Shown: positions 24,077-32,821 of the stretch, one piece after another
Layout: every line of letters begins with the position of its first letter
Numbering within the stretch: the stretch's first letter is position 1
Source of the DNA: a bacterium
GTDB taxonomy: Bacteria; JAHJDO01
Length of the DNA: 57,961 nucleotides
Direction: 5' to 3'
Assembly: GCA_018812485.1 (NCBI GenBank)
Contig: JAHJDO010000062.1
Coordinates: 1 to 57,961 of the forward strand
Program-made: the position numbers and the translations under genes
Notes under the pieces: model-generated
Told to the model about the DNA's origin: nothing
Seen by the model: the letters and a program-made list of their open reading frames with translations, nothing else
Database searches by the model: none

Positions 24077-26149
24077 TTGAGAAGAAAAATACCAGAGATA
24101 TGTCTGTTAATTATTATCTTCTTTGTTCCAACAGCGGTTTTTAAGGCTGCGCATAATTATGTATTAATAAAGTTTGTCATAGCTCAAGCTATGGTGTTTT
24201 GTATCGTTCTATTATGGATATATAAGTTTCTCTCTCATCCAGAAAGCTTTCGGGACAAAATTTTCCCAGAATTCCCCAGATATTATTTGGCCGCTTTCTG
24301 TATATGGTGCCTAGCGTCATTCTTTATGGCAAGGAATAAATTTGCTGGCGCCACAGAACTGGTAAACTTATTTACATATGTTCTGCTCTATTTTGTGGTA
24401 TTAGAAACATGTAAGTCAAGATCTACGTTTTTAAGAATTTGTTTTGTGTGGTTTTTAGCTACATTCATAGCAGAAGCTCCTACAGTGCTTAACCATTTCA
24501 GCATTCCTGTAATTCATAACTTGCCGCAATTATTTGGTAATCCTACATTCTTTGCCCCGTATATTGTTTTGTGCATACCTGTAATTCTATCTTTTATTCT
24601 ATATTTTTTTGTGGAAAATTTAAAATTTAAAATTAAAAATTTAAAATTGCTTTTTCCTTTAGTGCTGTGTTTTATTCTAGTGGTAACCAGCATTATTTCC
24701 CTTTACAAATTAGAAGCGAGAGCCGCATGGATCGGATTTTGTGTTTCCATTGTGTTTTTTGCCTGCGCATTTGTCTATTTAAGGTGGGGTCTGGCTAAAA
24801 GTTTTTACTTATTTATTGGAGTAATTCTCTTATGCGCTGCTGCATGGCAGGTAAGATCAGAGTCAATAATGCGAGTTATTAATGAGGAACTGCTCACAGG
24901 AACTATTGGAATACGGAAGTGGATTTGGCTGGGATCACTGAAGATGTTTCTAGCCATGCCTTTTACAGGTTGGGGAATAGGTAATTTTGCCACGATTTAT
25001 CCACAATTCAGATTCCCTGATTATTTTTTGAATCCACACGCTGTAAATGCAACACAGCACGTACACTGTGAGGTGCTTGAAATTGGATGCGAACTGGGAG
25101 TTGTAGGACTGGTGCTTTTTGTTGGAATTGTAGGTAGTATTCTTTTTCGAGGCATAAATATAGCAAGAAATACTGATGATAAACTCAGAAAGTATTTGCT
25201 TATAGGATTTGTATCTGGAGTAGTAGGTATGCTTTTTGAAAATCTGGGAAATGTAGATTTGAGATTTCATTCTTCAGGTATATTTCTGTGGTTTGCTCTG
25301 GGATGCGTGTCCGCTCTAAGCGGTAAAAAAAATCAAAAATCAAAAATCAAAATTCAAAATTCAATAAACGAAGACACAGAAAGATTTATTCTCATAGTAA
25401 ACAGATTGAGAATTCCGGTTATAATTCTGTTTTCAGCTTTATTTTTATTTGTGTTTAATTATTTTTCAGTAAATCCATTGAGAGCGGAGGCATATTTTAG
25501 AAAGGGGGTTGAATGTCGCAACAAAGAGGACTGGAATAAAGCTATAAGTATGTATAAGAATACAATCAAGCTCAATAGAGGGCATCTTAAGGCATATTAT
25601 CGCCTTGCATTTGCATATGCTAAGGTAGGGAAAACAGAAGATGCTTTTAGAGTATATTATCAGCTTGCTGAGCTAGCTCCGGATTATGCTGATATCCACT
25701 ATAATCTAGCAAAGTTGTATATCAGTATTGAGGATTACAAAAAAGCTGCTAGAGAGCTAGAAATAGCTGTGAGACAGAATCCTTATAGTGATAAGGCGTT
25801 AATGGGCTTGGGAAATGCGTATGAAAAGCTGGGAAAGCTTAACGGGGCAGTTCAGCAGTATAAAAAGGCTGTTAAGCTTAATCCTGATTTTGGAGGGGCG
25901 CACAATAATCTGGGGAATATTTATATGATGAAAAAAGAGTGGGATGAGGCAGTTGAAGAGTATAAAATTGCCCTAAGGCTTATGCCGAAAGCTCTTGGTG
26001 TTGCTCGTAATTTAGGAGTAGCTTATTATAAGAAAGGGGATTACAAAGAATCCAAGAATATATTCAAAAAAATCCTGCATATACAGCCTGATGATAAACA
26101 GGCGTGTGATTATCTGGAACAGATAAATAAAGTGATGAGTAAACAGTGA
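24077..26149 (+). CDS. O-antigen ligase-like membrane protein with TPR tail
   Basis: About 690 residues from a TTG at 24077, which has AGGAG 6 bases upstream. An earlier in-frame start at 23999 would translate part of the repeat element. The N-terminal 430 residues hold about a dozen membrane segments with a Wzy/WaaL-like periplasmic loop (GWGIGNFATIYPQ and NATQHVHCEVLEIGCELG). Residues about 470-690 form about six TPR repeats. Such proteins ligate or polymerise surface glycans, and the TPR part probably recruits partners. The linker is encoded by five AATCAAA-type heptamers (25331-25365). Confidence 0.75.
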   Translation: MRRKIPEICLLIIIFFVPTAVFKAAHNYVLIKFVIAQAMVFCIVLLWIYKFLSHPESFRDKIFPEFPRYYLAAFCIWCLASFFMARNKFAGATELVNLFTYVLLYFVVLETCKSRSTFLRICFVWFLATFIAEAPTVLNHFSIPVIHNLPQLFGNPTFFAPYIVLCIPVILSFILYFFVENLKFKIKNLKLLFPLVLCFILVVTSIISLYKLEARAAWIGFCVSIVFFACAFVYLRWGLAKSFYLFIGVILLCAAAWQVRSESIMRVINEELLTGTIGIRKWIWLGSLKMFLAMPFTGWGIGNFATIYPQFRFPDYFLNPHAVNATQHVHCEVLEIGCELGVVGLVLFVGIVGSILFRGINIARNTDDKLRKYLLIGFVSGVVGMLFENLGNVDLRFHSSGIFLWFALGCVSALSGKKNQKSKIKIQNSINEDTERFILIVNRLRIPVIILFSALFLFVFNYFSVNPLRAEAYFRKGVECRNKEDWNKAISMYKNTIKLNRGHLKAYYRLAFAYAKVGKTEDAFRVYYQLAELAPDYADIHYNLAKLYISIEDYKKAARELEIAVRQNPYSDKALMGLGNAYEKLGKLNGAVQQYKKAVKLNPDFGGAHNNLGNIYMMKKEWDEAVEEYKIALRLMPKALGVARNLGVAYYKKGDYKESKNIFKKILHIQPDDKQACDYLEQINKVMSKQ
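25331..25365. repeat. heptamer tandem repeat inside a coding linker
   Basis: Three copies of AATCAAA are followed by ATTCAAA and ATTCAAT, in frame, encoding a Lys/Ile/Gln/Asn-rich linker between the membrane and TPR parts. A related TTTAAAA-rich stretch occurs at 24615-24648 in the same gene. Confidence 0.7.
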
Positions 26150-27531
26150 TTGGCCTAATTGTTCTTTTCGGATGTTTTTTGCGGTTGTATAAAATCGGTT
26201 CCAAAAGCCTCTGGCTTGACGAAGCATATAGTGTGTATATTACAAAGCTATCTCTATTTGAAATGCTTTCACAAATAATAAAAGCAGACATACATCCGCC
26301 GTTCTACAATCTGCTTCTGCATTTCTGGGTAACGCTTGGTAGTACAGAATGGTATGTGCGTCTACTATCAGCATTATTCAGCGTAATAATTATCTGGATA
26401 GTATATTTAATAGGCAAAAACTTATTTTCTGCAAAAGCGGGAATTATTGCGAGTCTTATAACTTCAATTTCTTCATATCAGATATATTATGCTCAGGAAG
26501 CAAGATTATATGCGCTTATTACACTTCTATGCGCACTGTCCCTTCTAGCTTTTATCCGTGCATTAAAAACACATAGCACAAAAACATGGATACTGCTCTG
26601 CCTTATAAACATACTTGCGCTCTACACTTACATATACAGTGCCTTTTTTATCATAGGGGAATATGTAATCGCTGTCTGGTTTTCAAAATCTGCTAAAAGC
26701 AGTATGAAAATAATTTTATTAACAATATTGGTAACATGTTTGGTCTTTATTCCAGAGATATTAGTATTGTTCAGCAGAAAGGCTGAAATAGTAAATCTCC
26801 TAAAGCCATTTGATCTAAGCAGTATTATAGTAATGCTTCCACAATTTATTTTAGGTTATTTTCTCTTACAAAGCGGACTTACTGCTATTATGGTTTTTAT
26901 TTTATTTGCAATTATTATTGCTGTAGGCGTTTTCTATGACAGATATAATAAAAATATTTATTTACTTATATTATTGATTGTAATTCCTGTAATTATAACG
27001 ATTTTATCTCCATTCAGAACAACGGATTTTCAATCCAAACATTTGATATTTATATCGCCTGTTATATATCTATTAATTGCTCATAGCGTTACTAAAATCC
27101 ATAAAAAAAGCGTGTCTGCATTGGTTCTTATTTTTGTAGTGCTGTTAAATCTTGCATCTCTGAGAATTTATTACTCTCGGGATTTTGTAAAAGAAAACTG
27201 GAGAGATGTTGCATTATTTGTAAGTAAAAATTCCATGCAGGATGACATCATTTGTTACAACCCATCATATGCAGGATTTGGATTTGATTATTATGACAAA
27301 ACTAGTTTAAAAAAATATGGTCTTAATAAAGATGATATTCCGCAAACATTATTAAATATAATAAAGTTAAAGAGACGCATATGGCTTATACAGAATTCGA
27401 GCCCTGTTGCTACTCCAAATCCAGAAGTTAAAGGAATATTCGAAAAAAATTGCGAAACTAAAATCTCAAAACATTATAATGGTTTTATTGGGAATATAGA
27501 TTTGATGCTTTATAAGCCACAACAACCTTAG
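26146..27531 (+). CDS. GT-C family membrane glycosyltransferase (GT39/ArnT-like)
   Basis: 461 residues, starting with GTG that overlaps the TGA of the previous gene (GTGA). About eleven membrane helices. The first loop has LWLDEAYSVYITK with Asp-Glu as the likely catalytic acid, then KADIHPPFYNLLLHFW, a typical GT-C motif. Such enzymes transfer sugars from polyprenyl-phosphate donors on the outer face of the inner membrane. Translational coupling to the ligase-like protein suggests surface glycan work. Confidence 0.8.
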   Translation: MIGLIVLFGCFLRLYKIGSKSLWLDEAYSVYITKLSLFEMLSQIIKADIHPPFYNLLLHFWVTLGSTEWYVRLLSALFSVIIIWIVYLIGKNLFSAKAGIIASLITSISSYQIYYAQEARLYALITLLCALSLLAFIRALKTHSTKTWILLCLINILALYTYIYSAFFIIGEYVIAVWFSKSAKSSMKIILLTILVTCLVFIPEILVLFSRKAEIVNLLKPFDLSSIIVMLPQFILGYFLLQSGLTAIMVFILFAIIIAVGVFYDRYNKNIYLLILLIVIPVIITILSPFRTTDFQSKHLIFISPVIYLLIAHSVTKIHKKSVSALVLIFVVLLNLASLRIYYSRDFVKENWRDVALFVSKNSMQDDIICYNPSYAGFGFDYYDKTSLKKYGLNKDDIPQTLLNIIKLKRRIWLIQNSSPVATPNPEVKGIFEKNCETKISKHYNGFIGNIDLMLYKPQQP

Positions 27532-27573
27532 TAGTAATATAACTTACCAATCTGATAACTCTCTAAAAAAAAG

Positions 27574-27602
27574 TTTAATTTTTCTCTTTTGTGTATTATA
27601 AT
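27574..27602 (+). promoter_or_regulatory. possible promoter of the aldolase gene
   Basis: TATAAT at 27597-27602 is perfect; TTTAAT 17 bases upstream is a weak -35. The leader of about 45 bases contains AAAGGAGA before the ATG at 27654. Confidence 0.4.
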
Positions 27603-27653
27603 GCAAATTCAAATTTAAACTAGTAATCGTTAACTACTAAAAGGAGAAACAAG

Positions 27654-28643
27654 ATGTCACTCGTACCGATGAGACAGATTCTGGATGAAGCAGAGAAAGG
27701 GGATTACGGAGTAGGGGCTTATAACGTCAACAATATGGAGCAGCTACAGGCAATAGTGTGGGCTGCAGACGAGACTAAGTCTCCTGTAATACTTCAGGTT
27801 TCAAAGACAGCACTTAAATATACAGATAAGAAGTTATTAGTTGCAATGGTTAATGTTGTAGCAGACACGTATAAGGATATTCCCATTGCTCTGCATCTGG
27901 ATCACGGATCCAGCCTTGAACTGGTTAAAGAGGTTATAGATTTAGGTTTTACTTCTGTAATGATTGACGGCTCTCTGGAAGAAGATGGGAAAACACCAAG
28001 AAGTTTTGAAGGTAATGCTGAAATTACACAAAAAGCAGCTGAATATGCACATCAATTTGGGGTTACAGTAGAAGGCGAGCTGGGGACTCTCGGAGGGATT
28101 GAGGATGAAATAGCTGCAAGTAAGATTATTCTAACAGACCCGGATGATGCTATAAAATTTATTCGGCAGACAAAGGTTGACGCTTTAGCTCTTGCTATAG
28201 GGACCTCTCACGGAGCTTATAAATTCAAAGCAACACCAGTCTTAGCATTTGATATTGTAGAGAAGACACACAAGAATTGTCCTGATACAACTCTTGTTAT
28301 GCACGGTTCCTCAAGCGTTCCTCCCGAACTAATAGAAGAAATAAATAAATATGGCGGAAATGTACAGAAAGCAATGGGAGTTCCTGTAAGTATGATTCAG
28401 AAGGCTATCAAGCTTGGTGTTAGAAAGATAAACATAGATACAGATGGGCGGCTTGCCTGTACTGGAGCTATAAGAAAATACTTTTCTGAGCATCCGGAAG
28501 TATTTGATCAAAGAAAATATCTTGGGGAAGCACGAGAAGCTATTAAAAAATGGGTAAAGAGTAAGATGATTGATTTTGGCTCCTCAGGACATGCTACTGA
28601 CTATGAGCCCAAGACTTTGGAGGATATGAAAAATCTTTACTAA
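27654..28643 (+). CDS. fba: class II fructose-bisphosphate aldolase
   Basis: 329 residues. It interconverts fructose-1,6-bisphosphate with dihydroxyacetone phosphate and glyceraldehyde 3-phosphate using a divalent metal. Landmarks are GVGAYNVNNMEQLQAI, HLDHGSS (metal-binding His), SVMIDGSLEED, VEGELGTLGG and the late VMHGSSSVP with a second metal His. The C-terminal codons overlap the Shine-Dalgarno and start of the next gene. Confidence 0.93.
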   Translation: MSLVPMRQILDEAEKGDYGVGAYNVNNMEQLQAIVWAADETKSPVILQVSKTALKYTDKKLLVAMVNVVADTYKDIPIALHLDHGSSLELVKEVIDLGFTSVMIDGSLEEDGKTPRSFEGNAEITQKAAEYAHQFGVTVEGELGTLGGIEDEIAASKIILTDPDDAIKFIRQTKVDALALAIGTSHGAYKFKATPVLAFDIVEKTHKNCPDTTLVMHGSSSVPPELIEEINKYGGNVQKAMGVPVSMIQKAIKLGVRKINIDTDGRLACTGAIRKYFSEHPEVFDQRKYLGEAREAIKKWVKSKMIDFGSSGHATDYEPKTLEDMKNLY

Positions 28644-29877
28644 ACTTGCTATTAGTGGCGGTCTTCCGACAAGAACTAGATCTTTTCCCACATGGCCTGT
28701 TTTTGGAGAAGAAGAAAAAAAGGCTGTTTGTGATGTTATTGACAGCGGCAAGTGGTGGTATGGAGAAAAAATCGCAGAATTTGAGAAAAAATTTGCTGAT
28801 CTTCAGGGAGCAAAGCACGCTGTAACGACATGTAACGGGACAATTGGCTTAGAGATTGCGCTCATTGTTTGCGGGATTGGAGCCGGAGATGAGGTTATTG
28901 TTCCTGCTTATACATTCATAGCAACAGCAAGTTCTGTTCTCAAAGCAAACGCTGTGCCTGTCTTTGCCGACATCTCTGAACAAACCTTATGTATCAGCCC
29001 TGAAAGTATAGAGAAACTAATTACCGAAAAGACAAAAGCTATTATTCCTGTTCATATAGCAGGTCAGCCAGCTGATATGGATAGGATTAAGGAGATTGCA
29101 GCTAAGTATGACTTAAAGGTCATAGAAGACGCTGCACAGGCATGGAGCGCCGAGTGGCGCAATAAGGGAGTTGGTGCTATTGGAGATATAGGAGAGTTCA
29201 GTTTTCAAGCCAGCAAGAATTTGAATGCCGGGGAAGGAGGGATACTCTTAACAAATAATAGCGAACTTGCAGAAGCAGCCCGCTCATACACAAATTGTGG
29301 CAGAGGAAAGGGCAAAGCATGGTATGAACACTATACTCTTGCAGGAAATTACCGTATGACAGAGTTTCAGGCGGCGCTTTTACTTGTTCAGCTTACTAGG
29401 TTTGAGGGACTTGAGAACACACGCAGGAAAAACGCTGAGTATCTAAATAAAAAGCTCTCACAAATAGACGGGATACAAACTATACACACAGACACGAGAG
29501 TAACAAAAAGGCCTTATCATATTTATATATTCAAGTATCTTGAAAATAAGTTTTGCGGCATTCCAAGAGAGTTCTTCTTAAAGGCTCTTGAAGCAGAAGG
29601 GATTCCATGCAGACCCGGTTATCCATTTCCGTTATATGAAAATCCACTGTTTCAGAAAAAAGGGAAAGGACCTGGTTTTTGTCCATTATCCTGTCCATAT
29701 TATGGAAAGGAAATAGACTTCTCCAATACTTCCTGTCCTGTTACAGAACGAATTTCTAAAAAAGAAGCAGTTTGGCTAAGACAGGAAATGCTTCTGGGAA
29801 CAAAAGAGGATATGGACGATATTGTAAGAGCAATTAAAAAAATCAAAGAGAACGCTAAAGAGCTAAGAGGAGGATAA
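28633..29877 (+). CDS. DegT/DnrJ/EryC1-type aminotransferase with non-canonical start
   Basis: Coding similarity begins at KLAISGGLPTRT, yet the frame holds no ATG, GTG or TTG between its upstream stop (TGA, 28627-28629) and a GTG at 28954. That GTG would delete about 107 residues including ACNGT-like cofactor residues (TTCNGTIGLEIAL). GGAGG at 28619-28623 lies 9 bases before an ATC at 28633, chosen here. ATT at 28651 is the alternative. The full protein is about 414 residues. The PLP Lys is Lys195 in SFQASKNLNAGEGG. The family makes amino sugars, amino-inositols or 3-amino-5-hydroxybenzoate-type compounds; the substrate is unknown. Confidence 0.8.
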   Translation: MFTKLAISGGLPTRTRSFPTWPVFGEEEKKAVCDVIDSGKWWYGEKIAEFEKKFADLQGAKHAVTTCNGTIGLEIALIVCGIGAGDEVIVPAYTFIATASSVLKANAVPVFADISEQTLCISPESIEKLITEKTKAIIPVHIAGQPADMDRIKEIAAKYDLKVIEDAAQAWSAEWRNKGVGAIGDIGEFSFQASKNLNAGEGGILLTNNSELAEAARSYTNCGRGKGKAWYEHYTLAGNYRMTEFQAALLLVQLTRFEGLENTRRKNAEYLNKKLSQIDGIQTIHTDTRVTKRPYHIYIFKYLENKFCGIPREFFLKALEAEGIPCRPGYPFPLYENPLFQKKGKGPGFCPLSCPYYGKEIDFSNTSCPVTERISKKEAVWLRQEMLLGTKEDMDDIVRAIKKIKENAKELRGG

Positions 29878-30027
29878 ATGGCAAGACCTAATTATCAATA
29901 TGAAAAGCGTATGAAAGATTTAGCAAAAAAGAAAAAGCGGGAAGAAAAAAGACAACGCAAGCTAGATAAAAAAAATTTAAAGTCCAAAGAGAGCCCTGAT
30001 CAATCTCGCGATGACGAAGAAAAATAA
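29878..30027 (+). CDS. 49-residue Lys/Arg-rich conserved-type small protein
   Basis: ATG directly follows the aminotransferase TAA with GAGGAGG just ahead. The protein begins MARPNYQYEKRMKDLAKKKK and is more than 40% charged, a predicted single helix with an acidic end. Small proteins of this kind (basic, starting MARPN/MGRK) recur in many Gram-negatives with unknown function. It overlaps the ketoreductase gene by 17 bases, so the three genes are likely co-translated. Confidence 0.6.
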   Translation: MARPNYQYEKRMKDLAKKKKREEKRQRKLDKKNLKSKESPDQSRDDEEK

Positions 30028-30751
30028 TAACACAAAAACTGCTCTGATTATTGGCGGAAGCCGGGGTATAGGACGAGCGATAGCTCTGCGTCTTGCTAGG
30101 TCAGGATTTGATATATGGCTGACTTATAAAAGCAACCATACTGCTGCTAAGAGGGTAAAAGAAGAGATAGAGAAAATAGGAAGAGCGTGCGATACTCTCT
30201 CTTTTGACGTTTCCAACTATAATGAGACCAAAGCTGCTCTGGAGAAAAGGCTAGACACTCACACTCCCTACATAGTTGTATATAACACAGGCATTACCAG
30301 AGACAATCTTTTGGTATGGATGACAAAGGAAGAATGGGATACGGTACTCTCTACAAATCTGGATGGGTTTTATAATGTAATGCACTTTGTTTTATTCCCA
30401 ATGCTGCGGGAAAAACAGGGGCGCATCGTTGTTGTATCATCAGCTTCTGGACAAGTTGGCCGTGCAGGTCAGGCAAACTATTCTGCTTCAAAAGCAGGAT
30501 TAATCGGCGCTGCTAAGGCGTTAGCGCTGGAGGTTGGCAAGAAGAATATTCTTGTTAATGTTGTTGCTCCGGGTGTTATTGAGACAGATATGATTGAAAA
30601 TCTTCCTAAAGATAAGATACTTCCGCTTATTCCATTACAGAGGTTTGGGAATCCGGATGACGTTGCATCAGTAGTGAACTTTTTATGCACGGAAGAGCAT
30701 ATGTATATTCATGGTCAGGTCATTGGTATTAACGGCGGCTTGGCTCTCTAA
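30011..30751 (+). CDS. fabG: 3-oxoacyl-ACP reductase, polyene-cluster type
   Basis: 246 residues, short-chain dehydrogenase fold. NADP loop ALIIGGSRGIGRAIALRL; catalytic Ser in VVSSASGQVG; Tyr and Lys in YSASKAG. YNTGITRDNLLVWMTKEEWD resembles the ketoreductase of aryl-polyene clusters more than housekeeping FabG. The product would be the 3-hydroxyacyl-ACP that the two dehydratases act on. It is separated from the rest of the cluster by 2 kb of accessory genes. Confidence 0.82.
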   Translation: MTKKNNNTKTALIIGGSRGIGRAIALRLARSGFDIWLTYKSNHTAAKRVKEEIEKIGRACDTLSFDVSNYNETKAALEKRLDTHTPYIVVYNTGITRDNLLVWMTKEEWDTVLSTNLDGFYNVMHFVLFPMLREKQGRIVVVSSASGQVGRAGQANYSASKAGLIGAAKALALEVGKKNILVNVVAPGVIETDMIENLPKDKILPLIPLQRFGNPDDVASVVNFLCTEEHMYIHGQVIGINGGLAL

Positions 30752-30816
30752 GGTTATCTCGTATGAAACATACATGCCAACAAGTGGGCACAAAAGAGAA
30801 TAAAAATCTTTCTGTC

Positions 30817-30839
30817 ATTCCACGACTTGTTCGAGGAAT
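30817..30839. repeat. REP-like hairpin
   Basis: ATTCC-A-CGA ... TCG-A-GGAAT forms an imperfect stem in the intergenic space after the ketoreductase, in a TCATTCC...GGAATCCAG context common for dispersed bacterial palindromes. It lacks a T-run. Confidence 0.45.
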
Positions 30840-30937
30840 CCAGCATTTTGTTTATTTTTATTGAAGTTTTAAGTATAGTACTTCTAAAGTAACAGCAAAC
30901 GTTCAGTGGTTGATGTTGGCCAGAAAGGAGAAAACTG

Positions 30938-32107
30938 ATGAAATTGTACCCTTGCACCAAGACGTTCTCTGCAACCATTATGTTATTGTTGCTCTGGGTC
31001 GTTGTTGTCTTTGGTGACGAAAGGATTCTGATCGATACGAAAGTAAACGACAAGCCTGTTTGCTTTGTCTTTGATACCGGCACCGAGTATTCAATCTTGT
31101 TCCGTGAGGCGGCTCAGCGCCTTGGACTTCGGGTGACTGATCCTCCTGAACACCTAGTCGTAGAGGCTGGCAAGGTAAAGATGGGGTTTTCGGAAGAATG
31201 TCGATTATCCCTCCTCGGCAGTACAGCAAATAAAATGAGATTTCGCATTTTCGACCAACCATCATATCTTCCCTTTAAGGTGGACGGATTCATAGCTTGG
31301 GCGAATCTGAAGAACAATATTTTTCATATCGATGCGGAGGAGAAGGAACTCACGGTGTTGGATGCTCTTTCAGAAGATATAGGACTGTGGACCAAATGGA
31401 CTATTCGGCAGGATTCACGTTTGCTGGCGTTCCGATTGTCTGAAGGAGGGACAATCTTTATTGATACCGGTTCGCCCTACGGAGTTCGTCTTAGTCCGAA
31501 AAGGTGGATAGACTGGCGCCGCAAACATCCAAAGCAACCATCTACATTGACTGTATATTACGTGCCTGCGGACGGGCTCGTTATACATGAGGAATGTTGG
31601 GCTCAAGAACTTAGCGTCGGAGAGTTCTCAATTTGTAATATACCCGTCGCACAGTCTGCGCCATATGAAAGCCTCTTATTCAAAGACTATGAGGCTACGC
31701 TTGGCTTATTTGCTCTAACCCGTCTGGATATCATTATTGATGGCAAAAAAGGTAGAATTTACACAAGGCCGAACCCGAAATCGGCATCGCAATACCAATA
31801 CAATAGATTCGGTGCTGTCTTCGTGCCGAAGGATATGAAGAGCAATGACTTGATTGCGCACGTCATAGATGGTAGTCCTGCACACGATGCAGGTATTCGG
31901 AATGATGACATTTTACTGAGCATAGACGACTTGGATGCTACGAAGTGGCGCACAGACCCAAGCGTATTACCGCTATCCCGTTTTTGGGGACGACCGGCAG
32001 GAACTAAACTGAAATTGATACTCAAACGAGACAAGAGAGCTTTTACGAGGGTTGTTCAACTCAAAGAGATTTTTGGCGAACAATCGTCAATTCTTCGTGC
32101 CCCATGA
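30938..32107 (+). CDS. secreted retropepsin-like aspartic protease with C-terminal PDZ
   Basis: 389 residues. A hydrophobic signal segment (ATIMLLLLWVVVVFG) precedes two pepsin-type lobes: the active Asp46 in CFVFDTGTEYS and Asp176 in FIDTGSPYG. Having two DTG motifs in one chain suggests an intramolecular dimer. Residues about 300-385 form a PDZ domain (GSPAHDAGIRNDDILLSIDD). The gene has a higher G+C content than its neighbours. It is followed by an attC-like sequence and preceded by GTTCAGT at 30901, so it may be a gene cassette. It interrupts the lipid cluster. Confidence 0.72.
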   Translation: MKLYPCTKTFSATIMLLLLWVVVVFGDERILIDTKVNDKPVCFVFDTGTEYSILFREAAQRLGLRVTDPPEHLVVEAGKVKMGFSEECRLSLLGSTANKMRFRIFDQPSYLPFKVDGFIAWANLKNNIFHIDAEEKELTVLDALSEDIGLWTKWTIRQDSRLLAFRLSEGGTIFIDTGSPYGVRLSPKRWIDWRRKHPKQPSTLTVYYVPADGLVIHEECWAQELSVGEFSICNIPVAQSAPYESLLFKDYEATLGLFALTRLDIIIDGKKGRIYTRPNPKSASQYQYNRFGAVFVPKDMKSNDLIAHVIDGSPAHDAGIRNDDILLSIDDLDATKWRTDPSVLPLSRFWGRPAGTKLKLILKRDKRAFTRVVQLKEIFGEQSSILRAP

Positions 32108-32117
32108 GAATTCGACT

Positions 32118-32174
32118 GGCCAACAAGACACTGGATCGGACGCGTAAACGCGCCGCTCATTTCGGACGTTATAA
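32118..32174 (+). mobile_element. attC-like site 1 (weak)
   Basis: 57 nt from GGCCAAC to GTTATAA. The core CGG-A-CGCG-TAAA-CGCG-CCG is a hairpin with one extrahelical A, as in integron attC sites, flanked by AACAAG and GGACGTTA. The outer R boxes fit the consensus poorly. It lies right after the aspartic protease gene. Confidence 0.4.
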
Positions 32175-32277
32175 AAAAACAATTAAAATTTATGAATAGA
32201 TTTTGTTGCAATTGCTTATATCATAGAGACAAAGAGCCATATAAAAATAAATATTGAAATATGTATGGTAGTATGGT

Positions 32278-32565
32278 ATGGATAGAGTACATTTTGAATG
32301 GAATTCTGATAAAGATAAAATAAATCAGAAGAAACACGATGTTTCATTTGCAATAGCTCAATATGCGTTTTTAGATCCGAAACGTATAATTGCAAAAGAT
32401 TTAAAACATAGCGGTAGCGAAGAGCGTTATTTTTGTATCGGTAAGGTGGATGATGAGATTATAACTGTTCGCTTTACTTATAGAGGTAATATTATAAGAA
32501 TAATAGGTGCAGGATATTGGAGAAAGGGTAAGGTGGTATATGAAAAAAAGAATAAAATACACTAA
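32278..32565 (+). CDS. brnT: BrnT-type toxin
   Basis: 95 residues. Family pattern: FEWNSDKDKINQKKHDVSF at the N-terminus, LDPKRI in the middle and GKVDDEIITVRFTYRGNIIRII toward the C-terminus. BrnT is a small ribonuclease related to RelE. The gene overlaps the antitoxin gene by 26 bases. Confidence 0.88.
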   Translation: MDRVHFEWNSDKDKINQKKHDVSFAIAQYAFLDPKRIIAKDLKHSGSEERYFCIGKVDDEIITVRFTYRGNIIRIIGAGYWRKGKVVYEKKNKIH

Positions 32566-32767
32566 TGAACCAATAAGTCTTAAGGCTGTTGACGATTTTC
32601 TTCCTTCCCCTGAAGAACTTGTTTTAAGGGAAGAAAATGTCAAAATAACTATTGCTTTAAGCAAGGCGAGCGTAGAATTCTTCAAGAAACATGCGAAAAA
32701 AACTCATAATCATTATCAAACAATGATCAAAAGAATTCTTGATTATTATGTTGCGCATTATCAATAA
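32540..32767 (+). CDS. brnA: BrnA-type antitoxin
   Basis: 75 residues with a ribbon-helix-helix C-terminus (VKITIALSKASVEFFKKHA, then NHYQTMIKRILDYYVAHY). It neutralises BrnT and normally autorepresses the operon. The start ATG at 32540 lies inside brnT. The pair sits between the aspartic protease and the CrtI-like gene. Confidence 0.85.
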   Translation: MKKRIKYTNEPISLKAVDDFLPSPEELVLREENVKITIALSKASVEFFKKHAKKTHNHYQTMIKRILDYYVAHYQ

Positions 32768-32774
32768 AACCCAC

Positions 32775-32794
32775 GGGTCAGGCATGCCTGACCC
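32775..32794. repeat. perfect 20-bp palindrome
   Basis: GGGTCAGGCA is followed by its exact reverse complement with no spacer, between brnA and the CrtI-like gene. There is no T-run, so it is not a standard terminator. It could be a REP-type element or an operator for the cluster. Confidence 0.7.
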
Positions 32795-32821
32795 CTACAG
32801 CAATGACAAGAGAGTATTTAG

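Noticed and set aside
28954-29877. Aminotransferase beginning at GTG 28954
   Set aside because: This would remove about 107 residues of clearly conserved DegT-family sequence, including the cofactor-binding region; coding continues upstream in frame.
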